Source of the DNA: Agrobacterium salinitolerans | GTDB taxonomy: Bacteria > Pseudomonadota > Alphaproteobacteria > Rhizobiales > Rhizobiaceae | Direction of reading: 5' to 3' | NCBI RefSeq assembly: GCF_002008225.1 | Contig: NZ_MRDH01000006.1 | Coordinates: 620,001 to 684,000 of the forward strand | DNA length: 64,000 nt | Shown: piece by piece, positions 8,439 to 16,637 of the stretch | How the letters are laid out: each line of letters starts with the position of its first letter | Numbering within the stretch: position 1 is the stretch's first letter | Translations under genes and position numbers: made by a program | The notes under the pieces: generated by a model | Told to the model about the DNA's origin: nothing | Database searches by the model: none | What the model saw: the letters and a program-made list of their open reading frames with translations, nothing else

Positions 8439-9676
8439 CCCACACCGGTTACCAGCACGCGGCGGGTTTTGACGCACCTTTGGCCACCATGCGGCTCATC
8501 GGTGCGTTCTTCATCGCGTTTGGCGTGTTCCTTTCCGGCTTCGTCATCTCCGAGCCGGCGCCTTATGAGTTGATGATGGTGGGACAGGTGGCGCTCTGGT
8601 TCCTACTCGGCCTTCGCCTTTCGCGCACCGTCGTCCTGCTTCTGTGCCTGCTGCTTGCCTTCAATGTCGGCGGTTATCTTTCGCTCACCACCATGGCCGA
8701 TCTGGATGAGGGACCGCTTTATCTCGCCGTCTCGACCTTTCTGGCGCTGACATCGGTTTTTTACGCGGCGATCATCGAGGACAAATACCAGCGGCTGCTT
8801 TTGATTTTCCGGGCCTGGCTTGCAGCGGCGCTGATCACCGCCCTGCTCGGCATCATCGGATATTTCCACGCTATTCCGGGTTTCGAGGTCTTCACCCTCT
8901 ACGACCGCGCCAAGGGCGCATTTCAGGACCCGAATGTTTTCGGCCCCTTTCTGGTGACCCCATCGCTTTATCTGATCTACGGCCTCCTCACCGGCAAGGC
9001 GATGCATGCGCCTTTACGGATCGTCGGGCTACTCATCCTGTCGCTCGGCATTTTTCTGTCATTCTCGCGCGCGGCCTGGGGCTTGTTTCTGTTTTCCACC
9101 ATCCTCCTCGTTTTCGTCATGCTGCTGAAAGAACGAACGGCCGCCTTCCGTCTGAAGATACTCGTGTTGTTTCTCGTCGCCGCGGGCCTCATGGTCGCGG
9201 CTATTATCATCGCGCTGCAGTTCAAACAGGTGGCCGATCTGTTCCTTAGCCGCGCCTCTGCGGTGCAATCCTATGATGGTGGGCATCTCGGCCGTTTTGC
9301 CCGCCACTATCTCGGCTTCCTGCTCGCAATGGATCATCCCCTCGGCATTGGCCCGATGGTGTTCGACAATATCTTTCCCGCTGCCGAACATAATATCTGG
9401 CTGAAGAGCCTGACGACGCATGGCTGGTTCGGCTTCGTGATCTATCTCGTGTTGATCTGCTGGACCGTTGCCGCCGGTTTCAGGCATCTGCTGCGGCCAC
9501 GCCCCTGGCAGCCGTTCCTCATCATTTCCTGGGTTACTTTCGTGGGACATGTGATGATCGGCGCCGTCATCGATACCGACCACTGGCGGCATTTCTTCCT
9601 GCTGCTCGGCATATTGTGGGGGTGCATGGCGCTCGAAAAACGTGAAAGCCTGCGCCGCCGCGCACGCGCCGCGTAA
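8435..9676 (+). CDS. uppF: O-antigen polymerase/ligase-like membrane protein, Wzy type (UppF type)
   Basis: The 413-residue protein has about eleven transmembrane segments and a Wzy_C-type region in its second half: DPNVFGPFL, then the periplasmic stretch GGHLGRFARHYLGF and HPLGIGP, with AEHNIWLKSLTTHGW near the end. It is expected to polymerise lipid-linked repeat units in the periplasm. The start is a TTG at 8435 overlapping the uppE stop (TTGA); an ATG at 8489 is the alternative but has no visible ribosome site. It is the last gene of the cluster. No Wzx flippase gene occurs in the window. Confidence 0.82.
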   Translation: MTHTGYQHAAGFDAPLATMRLIGAFFIAFGVFLSGFVISEPAPYELMMVGQVALWFLLGLRLSRTVVLLLCLLLAFNVGGYLSLTTMADLDEGPLYLAVSTFLALTSVFYAAIIEDKYQRLLLIFRAWLAAALITALLGIIGYFHAIPGFEVFTLYDRAKGAFQDPNVFGPFLVTPSLYLIYGLLTGKAMHAPLRIVGLLILSLGIFLSFSRAAWGLFLFSTILLVFVMLLKERTAAFRLKILVLFLVAAGLMVAAIIIALQFKQVADLFLSRASAVQSYDGGHLGRFARHYLGFLLAMDHPLGIGPMVFDNIFPAAEHNIWLKSLTTHGWFGFVIYLVLICWTVAAGFRHLLRPRPWQPFLIISWVTFVGHVMIGAVIDTDHWRHFFLLLGILWGCMALEKRESLRRRARAA

Positions 9677-9690
9677 AGACCTACCCTTAC

Positions 9691-9715
9691 GGAACCTTAC
9701 ACCACTTCATGCGTT
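9691..9715 (+). promoter_or_regulatory. EcfG (RpoE2)-type sigma factor promoter
   Basis: GGAAC (9691-9695), 16 nt, then CGTT (9712-9715). This matches the alphaproteobacterial general-stress consensus GGAAC-N16/17-CGTT exactly. The start codon of the 49-aa gene is 39 nt downstream of the -10 element. Confidence 0.8.
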
Positions 9716-9753
9716 TAGCCCCCGATTCCGATTGTCAAACGGGGAGACATCTT

Positions 9754-9903
9754 ATGACGCAGACCAATAATCTCTATCTCATTATCGGTGCCCTCATCGT
9801 GGTCATTGCCGGTCTCGGCATCTATGTCTGGCACGAGGAGAGCAAGCCGAAGGGAATCGAGATGAACATCGGCCCGAACGGCGTCTCCGTTCAGGAGAAC
9901 TGA
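9754..9903 (+). CDS. 49-residue single-pass membrane protein, predicted stress regulon
   Basis: The protein has a short polar start, one hydrophobic segment (about residues 8-24, ending GIYVWHEE) and a soluble tail with GIEMNIGPNGVSVQEN. The ATG at 9754 is chosen because GGGGAGA lies just upstream. An earlier in-frame ATG at 9709 would lie inside the EcfG-type promoter, before the expected transcript start. I recognise it only as a small conserved-looking rhizobial type; function unknown. The promoter suggests induction in the general stress response (inference). Confidence 0.75.
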   Translation: MTQTNNLYLIIGALIVVIAGLGIYVWHEESKPKGIEMNIGPNGVSVQEN

Positions 9904-9962
9904 TCCGCAAGCGTCGCGCAAAGTCCGGCCATTAAGACCGAGTGCATCCCAAGCCGAACGCG

Positions 9963-9985
9963 GCCGGGATTCGCCCGGTCTTCTT
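9963..9985 (+). terminator. Possible terminator after the 49-aa gene
   Basis: A GC-rich stem (GCCGGG pairing with CCCGGT, loop ATTCG) is followed by TCTTCTT. The T tract is broken, so termination is only plausible. Confidence 0.4.
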
Positions 9986-10075
9986 ATGAGAGGAGACGAA
10001 AGGCGGGATCGATGCCCGCCGAGCCAGTTCGGTACGAATGATGCGTATCGCCCGATCAAGGAAACAGCTAGCGCA

Positions 10076-10729
10076 ATGGTCTCCTCCATCGACCTGTCCA
10101 CACGCCTCACCGCAACCAGAATGGCCCTCAAGGCCATCAAGGAGCAGGAAGACAATCCCGCCGTCACGTCCTCATCCTCGACTCGGACGTCTCTGCTCGG
10201 TTCCTACGGGCTCGACACCACCAACTCCTCCTCGTCCACCAATACCAGGCTCACGCAGCTTCTGGCGCAATATGCCCAGACCTCGAACGAGGATACGCAG
10301 ACCGACGACACGGATACCCGGCTTTCTTCCGGCGATATTACCAAGGCCGATTTCATGAAGGCGTTGAAGGAGACGCTGGAAGAACTGACCGCGGATCCGG
10401 ACAAGGCTTCGCAGGCCAAGGCCATGCTGGAGGCTTTGACGGCCGGCACGCTGACCGTCTCCGATCCCGCCGAAGGCGCGCAGGTCAAAGCCTGGGACGT
10501 GGCCGCAGATACAAAAACCACTTCCGGCCCTGCTATGAATATCGCCATGACGGGATGGAGCGACTTTCTGAAAGACCATCTCAAACGCGACGGCTCGACC
10601 TATGCGAGAAGCGAAACCGGCGCCTATGTCGATACTATCTCTGGCGACAACGCGTTTTTCGGCAGCGTCGGCAGCCGCTATTATTATCTCACCTGGCCAC
10701 AGGCGAAAAACGGCACTTTGACCGTGTAA
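10076..10729 (+). CDS. Hypothetical serine/threonine-rich protein
   Basis: No family is recognised. The 217-residue product has no signal peptide and no membrane segment. The N-terminal third is rich in serine and threonine (SSSSTRTSLL, TTNSSSSTNT), followed by an acidic, alanine-rich helical middle (KADFMKALKETLEELTADPDK) and a C-terminal domain ending YYYLTWPQAKNGTLTV. The composition resembles secreted or surface-associated rhizobial proteins, but that is a guess. ATG 10076 is preferred over 9986, because 9986 has no ribosome site and lies next to a terminator-like hairpin; AAGGA sits 13 nt before 10076. It faces the DUF1269 gene across a terminator. Confidence 0.6.
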   Translation: MVSSIDLSTRLTATRMALKAIKEQEDNPAVTSSSSTRTSLLGSYGLDTTNSSSSTNTRLTQLLAQYAQTSNEDTQTDDTDTRLSSGDITKADFMKALKETLEELTADPDKASQAKAMLEALTAGTLTVSDPAEGAQVKAWDVAADTKTTSGPAMNIAMTGWSDFLKDHLKRDGSTYARSETGAYVDTISGDNAFFGSVGSRYYYLTWPQAKNGTLTV

Positions 10730-10744
10730 GCCGCATTCCCGGAT

Positions 10745-10771
10745 GGCTGCGACATGGAACATGCCGCAGCC
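10745..10771. terminator. Bidirectional terminator between convergent genes
   Basis: GGCTGCG-A-CATG and CATG-C-CGCAGCC form a 12-position stem with one mismatch and a GAA loop, between genes ending at 10729 (+) and 10789 (-). It is followed by CGCTTT on the plus side. Confidence 0.6.
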
Positions 10772-10788
10772 TCGCTTTCACCGCCCGT

Positions 10789-11325
10789 TCAGGCGGCAGG
10801 CGCGGCAGCAGGTTCGGCTCCGCCGGAAAGCGCCTTTTGTAACTGCGCTTCCTGCGCCGGCGACAGCGACGTCTTGATGACCCGTCCGCGCAGGCCTTCG
10901 AATTCCGCCAGTACCTTTTCCGGCTGCACCTTGCGGATCAGCACGAACAGCGCCGAAGAACCATTGGGAATGGTCTCGCCGAGCGATTTGATGAAATCGT
11001 CATCGATACCGAAATCCGTCAGCGAACCGGCAAGAGCGCCCGTGCCCGCACCGATCGCGCCGCCGATGGCAAATCCCGCCAGCGGGTTGAGGAACAGCAG
11101 GCCGACAAGGCCGCCCCAGAGGCCGCCGGACAGGAAACCGGAGCTTGCACCTATCGCAGTCAGATTGACGCTCTGCTTCAGATGCACCTTGCCGTCGTCA
11201 TCGCGAACGACAACCACGGCATCCTCCAGATCGACCAGATATTCCTTTTTCAGGCCAGCAAGCTTCAGAAGCACCCTGTCGGCCACTTCCGTTCCGTCAA
11301 AACCAACAACGACAAGTTCAGACAT
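10789..11325 (-). CDS. DUF1269 membrane protein, predicted stress regulon
   Basis: The 178-residue protein begins with a short alpha/beta-like stretch (MSELVVVGFDGTEVAD), followed by a glycine-rich double hydrophobic hairpin (about residues 60-105, with GGLWGGLVGLLF and GGAIGAGTGALAG) and a soluble C-terminal part ending in an alanine/proline tail. This matches the DUF1269 family of unknown function. GGGAGA precedes the ATG. A perfect EcfG-type promoter lies 37 nt upstream, so general stress induction is likely (inference from the promoter). Confidence 0.85.
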   Translation of the reverse strand: MSELVVVGFDGTEVADRVLLKLAGLKKEYLVDLEDAVVVVRDDDGKVHLKQSVNLTAIGASSGFLSGGLWGGLVGLLFLNPLAGFAIGGAIGAGTGALAGSLTDFGIDDDFIKSLGETIPNGSSALFVLIRKVQPEKVLAEFEGLRGRVIKTSLSPAQEAQLQKALSGGAEPAAAPAA

Positions 11326-11361
11326 AGTTCGTCTCCCTGAGTTTCAATTCCGCTGCGATTG

Positions 11362-11386
11362 AACGCCGAAGCGGGCGGCTTGTTCC
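11362..11386 (-). promoter_or_regulatory. EcfG-type promoter of the DUF1269 gene
   Basis: On the minus strand GGAAC (11386-11382) and CGTT (11365-11362) are separated by exactly 16 nt, a perfect general-stress promoter. The start codon is 37 nt downstream. Confidence 0.8.
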
Positions 11387-11543
11387 GGCAATGATGGAAA
11401 GAGGATGTGTCATGCGTTTGACGACCGCCCGTCCGGACTGCTTCAGGCCTTCTACACCATCCACATCCTTTGCTCCTTTTTTTATGAAAAGACCATTTTC
11501 CGCTTGCGCCCTAACAGGCTTATATATAAACGGCGTTCAGGTT

Positions 11544-11620
<77 letters not shown>

Positions 11621-11758
11621 TTAAAATCAGATAGATAGCCAGTTCCCCCAGAGCTGGCTATATTTGTTTCAGCCATCTGGTAACCCGCGCCATGCGCGAA
11701 TTTAAAAGACCGGATTCGGCTATACATTTGTCCAGGCCTGAGAATGAGGTGCGCCGAG

Positions 11759-12019
11759 ATGGCCAAAAAAACGAAAATAGAACACTCGGAATTCTCGGGC
11801 GAGTTTGAAGACGACGGCGTCACGGTTTTGGTTGATATCTACCGGCCCGCCGGCACCCAGCAGGATTGGACGCTCGAAGTCATCAGCGAGCATGACGATG
11901 TCACCACCTGGGACGAACCCTTCGCGACCGATAAAGATGCCTGGGAAGAATTCCTGGCAACGTGTGAGAAGGACGGGATTCGCAGCTTTCTGGATGGCGA
12001 GGATCCGTCCATCCACTGA
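11759..12019 (+). CDS. Hypothetical acidic 86-residue protein
   Basis: A small acidic soluble protein with the stretch FSGEFEDDGVTVLVDIYRPAG and an aromatic-rich second half (DEPFATDKDAWEEFLATCEKDG). No family is assigned; it resembles small conserved rhizobial proteins of unknown role. ATG 11759 is chosen over 11744 because GAGG sits 8 nt before it. A GC hairpin (CCGGAC/GTCCGG, 12037-12056) follows the gene without a T tract. Confidence 0.7.
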   Translation: MAKKTKIEHSEFSGEFEDDGVTVLVDIYRPAGTQQDWTLEVISEHDDVTTWDEPFATDKDAWEEFLATCEKDGIRSFLDGEDPSIH

Positions 12020-12241
12020 CGTTCGAATGCTCGACGCCGGACCGTTGGGGGTCCGGGGCAAAATCCCGTACTGCGACCATTGTGGTGAGGGAGAACATTC
12101 TCCGCATAGTTTTTGAAAATACAGTCTTCACTGTAAAGCCGCCGACCACCGAAGGGCAATCCCCACTGCATTGTCGACTCTCCGTTGTTGACTCCTCGCT
12201 AAAATTAGAACATTTAGTGAACAAAAGAGAGGTCATCCGAT

Positions 12242-12445
12242 ATGTCCAACGCTGGAAAAATCACCCCCATACGGCCTGACGACATAGCGGGCTATGTCAT
12301 CCAGTGTCACGACGGTGATGCGAAAGCGGCTGTTGAAGCCCTTCTCGGCGAAATCGAACATCTGCAGGAACAGCTTTCCCTGGCGGTCGCCATTATGGGA
12401 AAGGGATATACGCGCGGATGGACGCCGGATATCGGACGCGATTAG
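12242..12445 (+). CDS. Hypothetical 67-residue protein
   Basis: A small soluble protein with a predicted helical centre (DGDAKAAVEALLGEIEHLQEQLSLAVAIMGKGY). GAGAGG lies upstream of the ATG, which supports expression. No function is recognised. A RIME-like repeat lies 50 nt after the stop codon. Confidence 0.65.
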   Translation: MSNAGKITPIRPDDIAGYVIQCHDGDAKAAVEALLGEIEHLQEQLSLAVAIMGKGYTRGWTPDIGRD

Positions 12446-12495
12446 AATCGTCTTCGCCAGCCTCTTTTGGACGCGACGATACATGCGGCGAGCTC

Positions 12496-12597
12496 GAGCA
12501 TTTCCCGTAAAAGTGCGAAGCGGTTTTACGTCCGGAAATGCGTGAAAACAAAAAGGGAGAGCACGTCCACCGATTCCGCTTAAACCGGACGTGCTCT
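12496..12597. repeat. RIME-like double palindrome, copy 1
   Basis: Within the 304-nt gap between 12446 and 12749. The first palindrome (12496-12542) runs from GAGCATTTCCCG to GGAAATGCG. The second is a perfect 11-bp inverted repeat AGAGCACGTCC/GGACGTGCTCT (12558-12568 and 12587-12597). About 100 bp with two large palindromes fits the Rhizobium-specific intergenic mosaic elements. The rest of the gap shows nothing. Confidence 0.7.
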
Positions 12598-12749
12598 GGG
12601 GGACGATTGGACCTAAGGCGTCGCGCCCCCGCCATTTTCTCCCGATACTGCCGAGGCGAAGGGATGAGTCATAGGCTGCTTAATAACTGACCGGAGACCG
12701 GAAACAGGCGGCCCGGCATCCTTGCCTGCGTCGCCTGCCATTAACACAT

Positions 12750-13337
12750 TCAATATTCGTTAGAGGCGATCGCAAAATCGTCGACGATGGGCATCTTTTC
12801 CGCGTTTTCCCAGGTCCGGTCCATGGCGTAGGTTTGCGAGAGATAGGGAATGCCGATATGGCCGAAGCGGAAGGAAAGCTGGCTTTCCGCCTGTTCCTCG
12901 TCAAGCTTTGCCACGCGGCTGAGATAGAGCGCGGTGGCGAGGCCTGTCCTGTCCGCACCGGCCTTGCAATGAATGAGAATGGGCTTCGGCGCATCGCGCA
13001 TGAGGGCGACCAGTTCGTTGACCCTGTTCATATCGAGCTCCTGGCTTGCCGACATGCCAAAATCGATATGATTAAGTCCGAGATCGCGGGCGGTTTCGAC
13101 CTCATCGCGATACCAGGCCTTGGATTCGTTCGCGCCGCGCAGATTGATGACCGTCCTGATACCGTGATCTTTGGTATAGCGGACGAGCTGCTCATTGCTC
13201 GGCTGATTGGAGCGATAAAGCTGCCCTGCGACAACCTCGTGAAAATTGCCCAGAAGCTGAATGGCGTAGAGATAACAGCCTGCCGCGAGCACAACAAAAC
13301 CCATGCCCCAAAGCGAGCACTTCCAGAATCTTCGCAT
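12750..13337 (-). CDS. Membrane-anchored tyrosine/dual-specificity phosphatase-like protein
   Basis: The 195-residue protein has an N-terminal membrane anchor (about residues 10-30) and a cysteine phosphatase domain. The signature is complete: HCKAGADRTG gives the CX5R loop with catalytic Cys and Arg. The upstream portion QLYRSNQP...GIRTVINLRG is typical of the DSP-like group found in bacteria. The orientation of the anchor suggests the domain lies in the periplasm (inference). GGGGAA precedes the ATG. The substrate could be a protein or phosphoinositide; the sequence does not tell. Confidence 0.85.
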   Translation of the reverse strand: MRRFWKCSLWGMGFVVLAAGCYLYAIQLLGNFHEVVAGQLYRSNQPSNEQLVRYTKDHGIRTVINLRGANESKAWYRDEVETARDLGLNHIDFGMSASQELDMNRVNELVALMRDAPKPILIHCKAGADRTGLATALYLSRVAKLDEEQAESQLSFRFGHIGIPYLSQTYAMDRTWENAEKMPIVDDFAIASNEY

Positions 13338-13442
13338 AATAAAACAGTTCCCCTATTCGACGAGAGAACCGATACAGGTGGATTCTGACAGTAAGCTGAA
13401 AGTTCTGCGACAGTATTGTAAGAGTAGAAAAATTGCGCTTGA

Positions 13443-14030
13443 TCAACGCACGAAAACGTAAACTGCATAGACCGCGATGAGTGCAGCGGCCGCCGCCGCA
13501 GTGATGGCGCCAAGGCGTTTCTCAATAAAATGACGTACCGATTCCCCGTATTTCTGCAGCAATCCGGCAAGGATGAAAAAACGCGCGCCGCGCGTGACGA
13601 CGGCAGAAAGAATGAACAGGCCAAGGCTGATATTGGCCGCGCCGGAAAGGATCGTCACGACCTTGATCGGCGGCAGATGCGCGAGCCCTGATGTCACCAG
13701 CAGGAGAACGATGGTTTCGTAGTCCACCGAGTTCTTCAGATGCTCGAAGCTGTCGAGCTTGCCGTAAAATTCGAGAATGGGCCGGGCGATGCTCTCAAAG
13801 GCATAATGACCGAGGAACCAGCCGGCGATACCGCCGAGAACCGAGGCGACAGTTGCCACGAGCGCATAAAACATCGCCTTTTTCGGCTTTGCCAGCACCA
13901 TGGGCAGGAAAAGCACATCCGCAGGCACGACGAAGACGGAGCTTTCCACGAAAGCCACGATTGCCAGCCACCACACGGCGGTTTTACGCGCGGCGAGCGC
14001 CATCGTCCAGGCATAGATGTTTTTCAGCAT
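13443..14030 (-). CDS. DedA/YqaA-family (VTT domain) membrane protein
   Basis: The 195-residue integral membrane protein carries the VTT/DedA-type core: an N-terminal helix with AFVESSVFVVPADVLFLPMVLAKPKKA, a re-entrant region with GIAGWFLGHYAFES, and later helices ending in an arginine. DedA-type proteins are linked to lipid carrier recycling and membrane homeostasis. ATG 14030 has GGAG upstream; a longer ORF starting at 14084 lacks support. The active motif details are less conserved than in classic DedA, so YqaA is the better subfamily label. Confidence 0.85.
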   Translation of the reverse strand: MLKNIYAWTMALAARKTAVWWLAIVAFVESSVFVVPADVLFLPMVLAKPKKAMFYALVATVASVLGGIAGWFLGHYAFESIARPILEFYGKLDSFEHLKNSVDYETIVLLLVTSGLAHLPPIKVVTILSGAANISLGLFILSAVVTRGARFFILAGLLQKYGESVRHFIEKRLGAITAAAAAALIAVYAVYVFVR

Positions 14031-14337
14031 GTGGTTTCTCCGGGAAGAGTGTTGCGGAGTGATGGCAGGCGGGAGCCAAGGCATATCGGCAGTTATTGAT
14101 GCGGTTTACCGACAGCTGCCGGAGGGCGGAGAACCGAACCCTGAATGAGGATTAGAGACAACGCAAGAGAATGGCAAATGTTGGAAGATTTATTTTTGCA
14201 TCGCAAAAAATCATAAAGACGCGCGTTTCCGGCCTATTCCGAAGACCGGTTGCTGCAATGCAAAATTTCACCCTGCGGTAGATTAACTCGCCTTTTTGCT
14301 GTAGAATAAGAGGTGGAGGAAAGAGGAGGAAGTTATC
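14031..14337. other. 307-nt gap without recognised gene
   Basis: The gap lies between divergent genes (YqaA-type and a 33-aa ORF), so it must hold both promoters. It is locally AT-rich around 14180-14215. I see no repeat, tRNA or EcfG-type promoter in it. Confidence 0.5.
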
Positions 14338-14439
14338 ATGGACTATGTAAACTTCGTTACATCGATTAATCCGGTCATACTTGTCATTCTGCTGGTCGTT
14401 CTTCTTGCAGGCGCATACAGCAGCTGGGTTTCGCACTAA
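14338..14439 (+). CDS. 33-residue hydrophobic small protein
   Basis: A very short ORF with an excellent ribosome site: AGGAGG lies 7 nt before the ATG, within a purine-rich tract from 14310. The product is almost entirely one transmembrane helix (about residues 8-27, PVILVILLVVLLAGAY) with a short polar start and SSWVSH end. No family recognised. The strong initiation region is the main argument that it is translated. Confidence 0.6.
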   Translation: MDYVNFVTSINPVILVILLVVLLAGAYSSWVSH

Positions 14440-14551
14440 ACAGGGCGAAACCGCACGACCAAATGTGAAGAGGCTCGTTTCTATCAGCGATAGGCATCGG
14501 GCCGGATGAATGGTATCAATCCCGGAGTTAAATCAACTTCCGGGACGACGC

Positions 14552-15196
14552 ATGACGAACGAATTCGCATTCACTGATACGTCTGAAAAGCTCAGCACGA
14601 CGCTTGAGAAGCTGATAGGAAAATTGCAGGGCCAGACGATCACTTTGCGCGAGTTGATGGAAGCGATCGGCGAACAGGGCCTGTTGCTCATCTGCGCTAT
14701 CGCTTCCCTGCCCTTTCTCATTCCGGTTTCCATTCCCGGCGTCAGCACCGTCTTTGGCGCGGCGATCATCCTTGTCAGCCTGGCAATTACCCTCAACCGC
14801 CTGCCATGGCTGCCGGCGAAAATCCTTGACCGGAAGATGGAGACGGCAAAGCTCGTCCCGGCACTTCAAAAAGGTATCGCCATTGTCTCCAAGCTCGATG
14901 CTTTCATCCGCCCGCGCATTCCCGCGCTGACGACGGGCATCATCGCCAACCGGATCAACGGACTTGCGCTGATGACGGCGGGCGTATTGCTGATGATGCC
15001 GCTTGGCTTCATTCCTTTCTCCAACACCCTTCCAGGCGTTGCGATCCTGCTTTTTTCGGCCGGGATGATTCAGCGGGATGGCGTCACCGTGCTTGGCGGC
15101 TATCTTTTCCTGGGACTGACATCGATTTATTTCGCGGCGCTCGCCTATGCGGCGTTGTGGGCCGGCCAAGGCATCAGCAGCTCCATCGGCGCATAA
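14552..15196 (+). CDS. exoD: ExoD-family membrane protein
   Basis: The 214-residue protein matches the exopolysaccharide synthesis ExoD family. It has a soluble N-terminal part (TTLEKLIGKLQGQTITLREL), a paired membrane region with LPFLIPVSIPGVSTVFG, a charged middle, and C-terminal helices with MPLGFIPFSNTLPG and ILLFSAGMIQRDG. In Rhizobium, ExoD affects exopolysaccharide production and alkali tolerance; its mechanism is unknown. The start at ATG 14552 follows CCGGGACGACGC; ATG 14510 is the alternative. It ends 3 nt before the convergent small gene on the other strand. Confidence 0.83.
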   Translation: MTNEFAFTDTSEKLSTTLEKLIGKLQGQTITLRELMEAIGEQGLLLICAIASLPFLIPVSIPGVSTVFGAAIILVSLAITLNRLPWLPAKILDRKMETAKLVPALQKGIAIVSKLDAFIRPRIPALTTGIIANRINGLALMTAGVLLMMPLGFIPFSNTLPGVAILLFSAGMIQRDGVTVLGGYLFLGLTSIYFAALAYAALWAGQGISSSIGA

Positions 15197-15199
15197 GAC

Positions 15200-15478
15200 C
15201 TAGTGCCGACCGTTATTGCGAGTGTCGCGGCGGTTCTGTCGCGACGCCCACCACACCGCCATCCGTCGCCGCCGGCGGCGAACCGCAGGGAGATCGTGCG
15301 AAAGCACAATGAGCCCAAGCGGTATCATCCAGAATCCGAGAACGGGCAGGAAACCCAGCGTTCCGCCCACCACCAGCGCCGAGCCCGTCGCAATCCTGCC
15401 AACGCGGGAACGCGGCATGGCAAGGCTCCATTTTCCGATATGGAGGCGCTGTGTTCTGTGGTCGATTCCGAATTTCAT
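15200..15478 (-). CDS. PGPGW-like small membrane protein
   Basis: The 92-residue protein contains one membrane hairpin (about residues 30-60) with GGTLGFLPVLGFWMIPLGLIVLSHD. This resembles the PGPGW putative transmembrane family, with the PGPGW core replaced by PVLGFW, and is followed by a strongly basic tail (VRRRRRRMAVWW). ATG 15478 is preceded by AGGATGGA. A longer reading to 15730 runs into the tRNA-Asn gene and is not credible. Function unknown. Confidence 0.65.
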   Translation of the reverse strand: MKFGIDHRTQRLHIGKWSLAMPRSRVGRIATGSALVVGGTLGFLPVLGFWMIPLGLIVLSHDLPAVRRRRRRMAVWWASRQNRRDTRNNGRH

Positions 15479-15654
15479 TCCATCCTGCCCTTTAACATCT
15501 GGCCTGTGGATATTTTTTTCATCGGCGATAAGCCCGGAAAATCGGGACTCTGACGAGATAAAACAAGAGGAATGCGTTTTTTTTGAAAAAACCGCTTGGC
15601 AAATCGGAAAAGCATTTGTATTACCCCGCTCACACCGCGCCAAGCGGTGGACGT

Positions 15655-15729
15655 TCCCTGGTAGCTCAGCGGTAGAGCATTCGACTGTTAATCGACAGGT
15701 CGCCGGTTCGAATCCGGCCCGGGGAGCCA
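15655..15729 (+). tRNA. tRNA-Asn (anticodon GTT)
   Basis: A 75-nt cloverleaf with acceptor TCCCTGG pairing with CCGGGGA, D arm GCTCAGCGGTAGAGC, anticodon loop CTGTTAA (anticodon GTT), T arm CCGGTTCGAATCCGG and encoded CCA. Confidence 0.97.
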
Positions 15730-15813
15730 TTTTCTCTCAAAACATATAATGCAGAGCTTAAAGTGGCTTTCCGCCCGGCCGGATGGACGCATCGCGTTTT
15801 ATACCTGAAGGCT

Positions 15814-16203
<390 letters not shown>

Positions 16204-16220
16204 TTATTTTGCCCATGGAA

Positions 16221-16246
16221 AACCCGAAAAAGCTAGAATTTGTTCC
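16221..16246 (-). promoter_or_regulatory. Near-consensus EcfG-type promoter of the DUF2934 gene
   Basis: GGAAC (16246-16242), 17 nt, GGTT (16224-16221): one mismatch in the -10 element. The start codon is 48 nt downstream. Confidence 0.4.
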
Positions 16247-16286
16247 GCCTTCGAAAGCCGTAGATGCGGATTTCGCGATCATCGAA

Positions 16287-16311
16287 GGAACCGCCCCGGC
16301 GGCCGATCGTT
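16287..16311 (+). promoter_or_regulatory. EcfG-type promoter of the 79-aa gene
   Basis: GGAAC (16287-16291), exactly 16 nt, CGTT (16308-16311): a perfect match. The start codon lies 30 nt downstream, behind AGGAG. Confidence 0.8.
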
Positions 16312-16340
16312 TGCTCCACGATAACAACAGGAGAATTCCG

Positions 16341-16580
16341 ATGACCGGCGCCAGGCATAAAAGTCCCGAACCTCTCGATATTCGACAAAAGGACGTGGCG
16401 GATTTTGAAACCGACAGCGATCTGAAGTCTAAAGACAGTGAAATCTATCCGGATGAATCGATCAGCCTTCGCGCGCGCAGGCAGGCGGCGCGGCAGCATG
16501 AGGACGCCTTTATCGTGGCGACCGACCTGGAAGACGACGATCAGCGAGACGCGGCACCAGGCACAAGAGAGCAGCCTTAG
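16341..16580 (+). CDS. Hypothetical acidic 79-residue protein, predicted stress regulon
   Basis: A small, highly charged soluble protein (MTGARHKSPEPLDIRQKD at the start; acidic end with TDLEDDDQRDAAPG). No family recognised. The start is fixed by AGGAG 7 nt before ATG 16341 and by the perfect EcfG-type promoter at 16287-16311. A longer ORF from 16209 would begin upstream of that promoter and is rejected. A rho-independent terminator follows directly. Disorder and charge recall small hydrophilin-like stress proteins, but this is inference. Confidence 0.75.
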   Translation: MTGARHKSPEPLDIRQKDVADFETDSDLKSKDSEIYPDESISLRARRQAARQHEDAFIVATDLEDDDQRDAAPGTREQP

Positions 16581-16593
16581 ACCTGAAAAAGGA

Positions 16594-16617
16594 AAAGGCG
16601 GGTCAAAGCCCGCCTTT
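16594..16617. terminator. Bidirectional rho-independent terminator
   Basis: AAAGGCGGG and CCCGCCTTT form a 9-bp stem around a 6-nt loop (TCAAAG), with A and T tracts on either side, between convergent genes. Confidence 0.85.
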
Positions 16618-16637
16618 ATCAAAAAATGCAAGGAGAT

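Noticed and set aside
12082..12279. 65-residue plus-strand frame before the 67-aa gene
   Set aside because: No ribosome site, overlaps the better supported gene at 12242 in another frame.
15479..15730. N-terminal extension of the PGPGW-like gene to 15730
   Set aside because: It would translate through the tRNA-Asn gene; the ATG at 15478 has a ribosome site.
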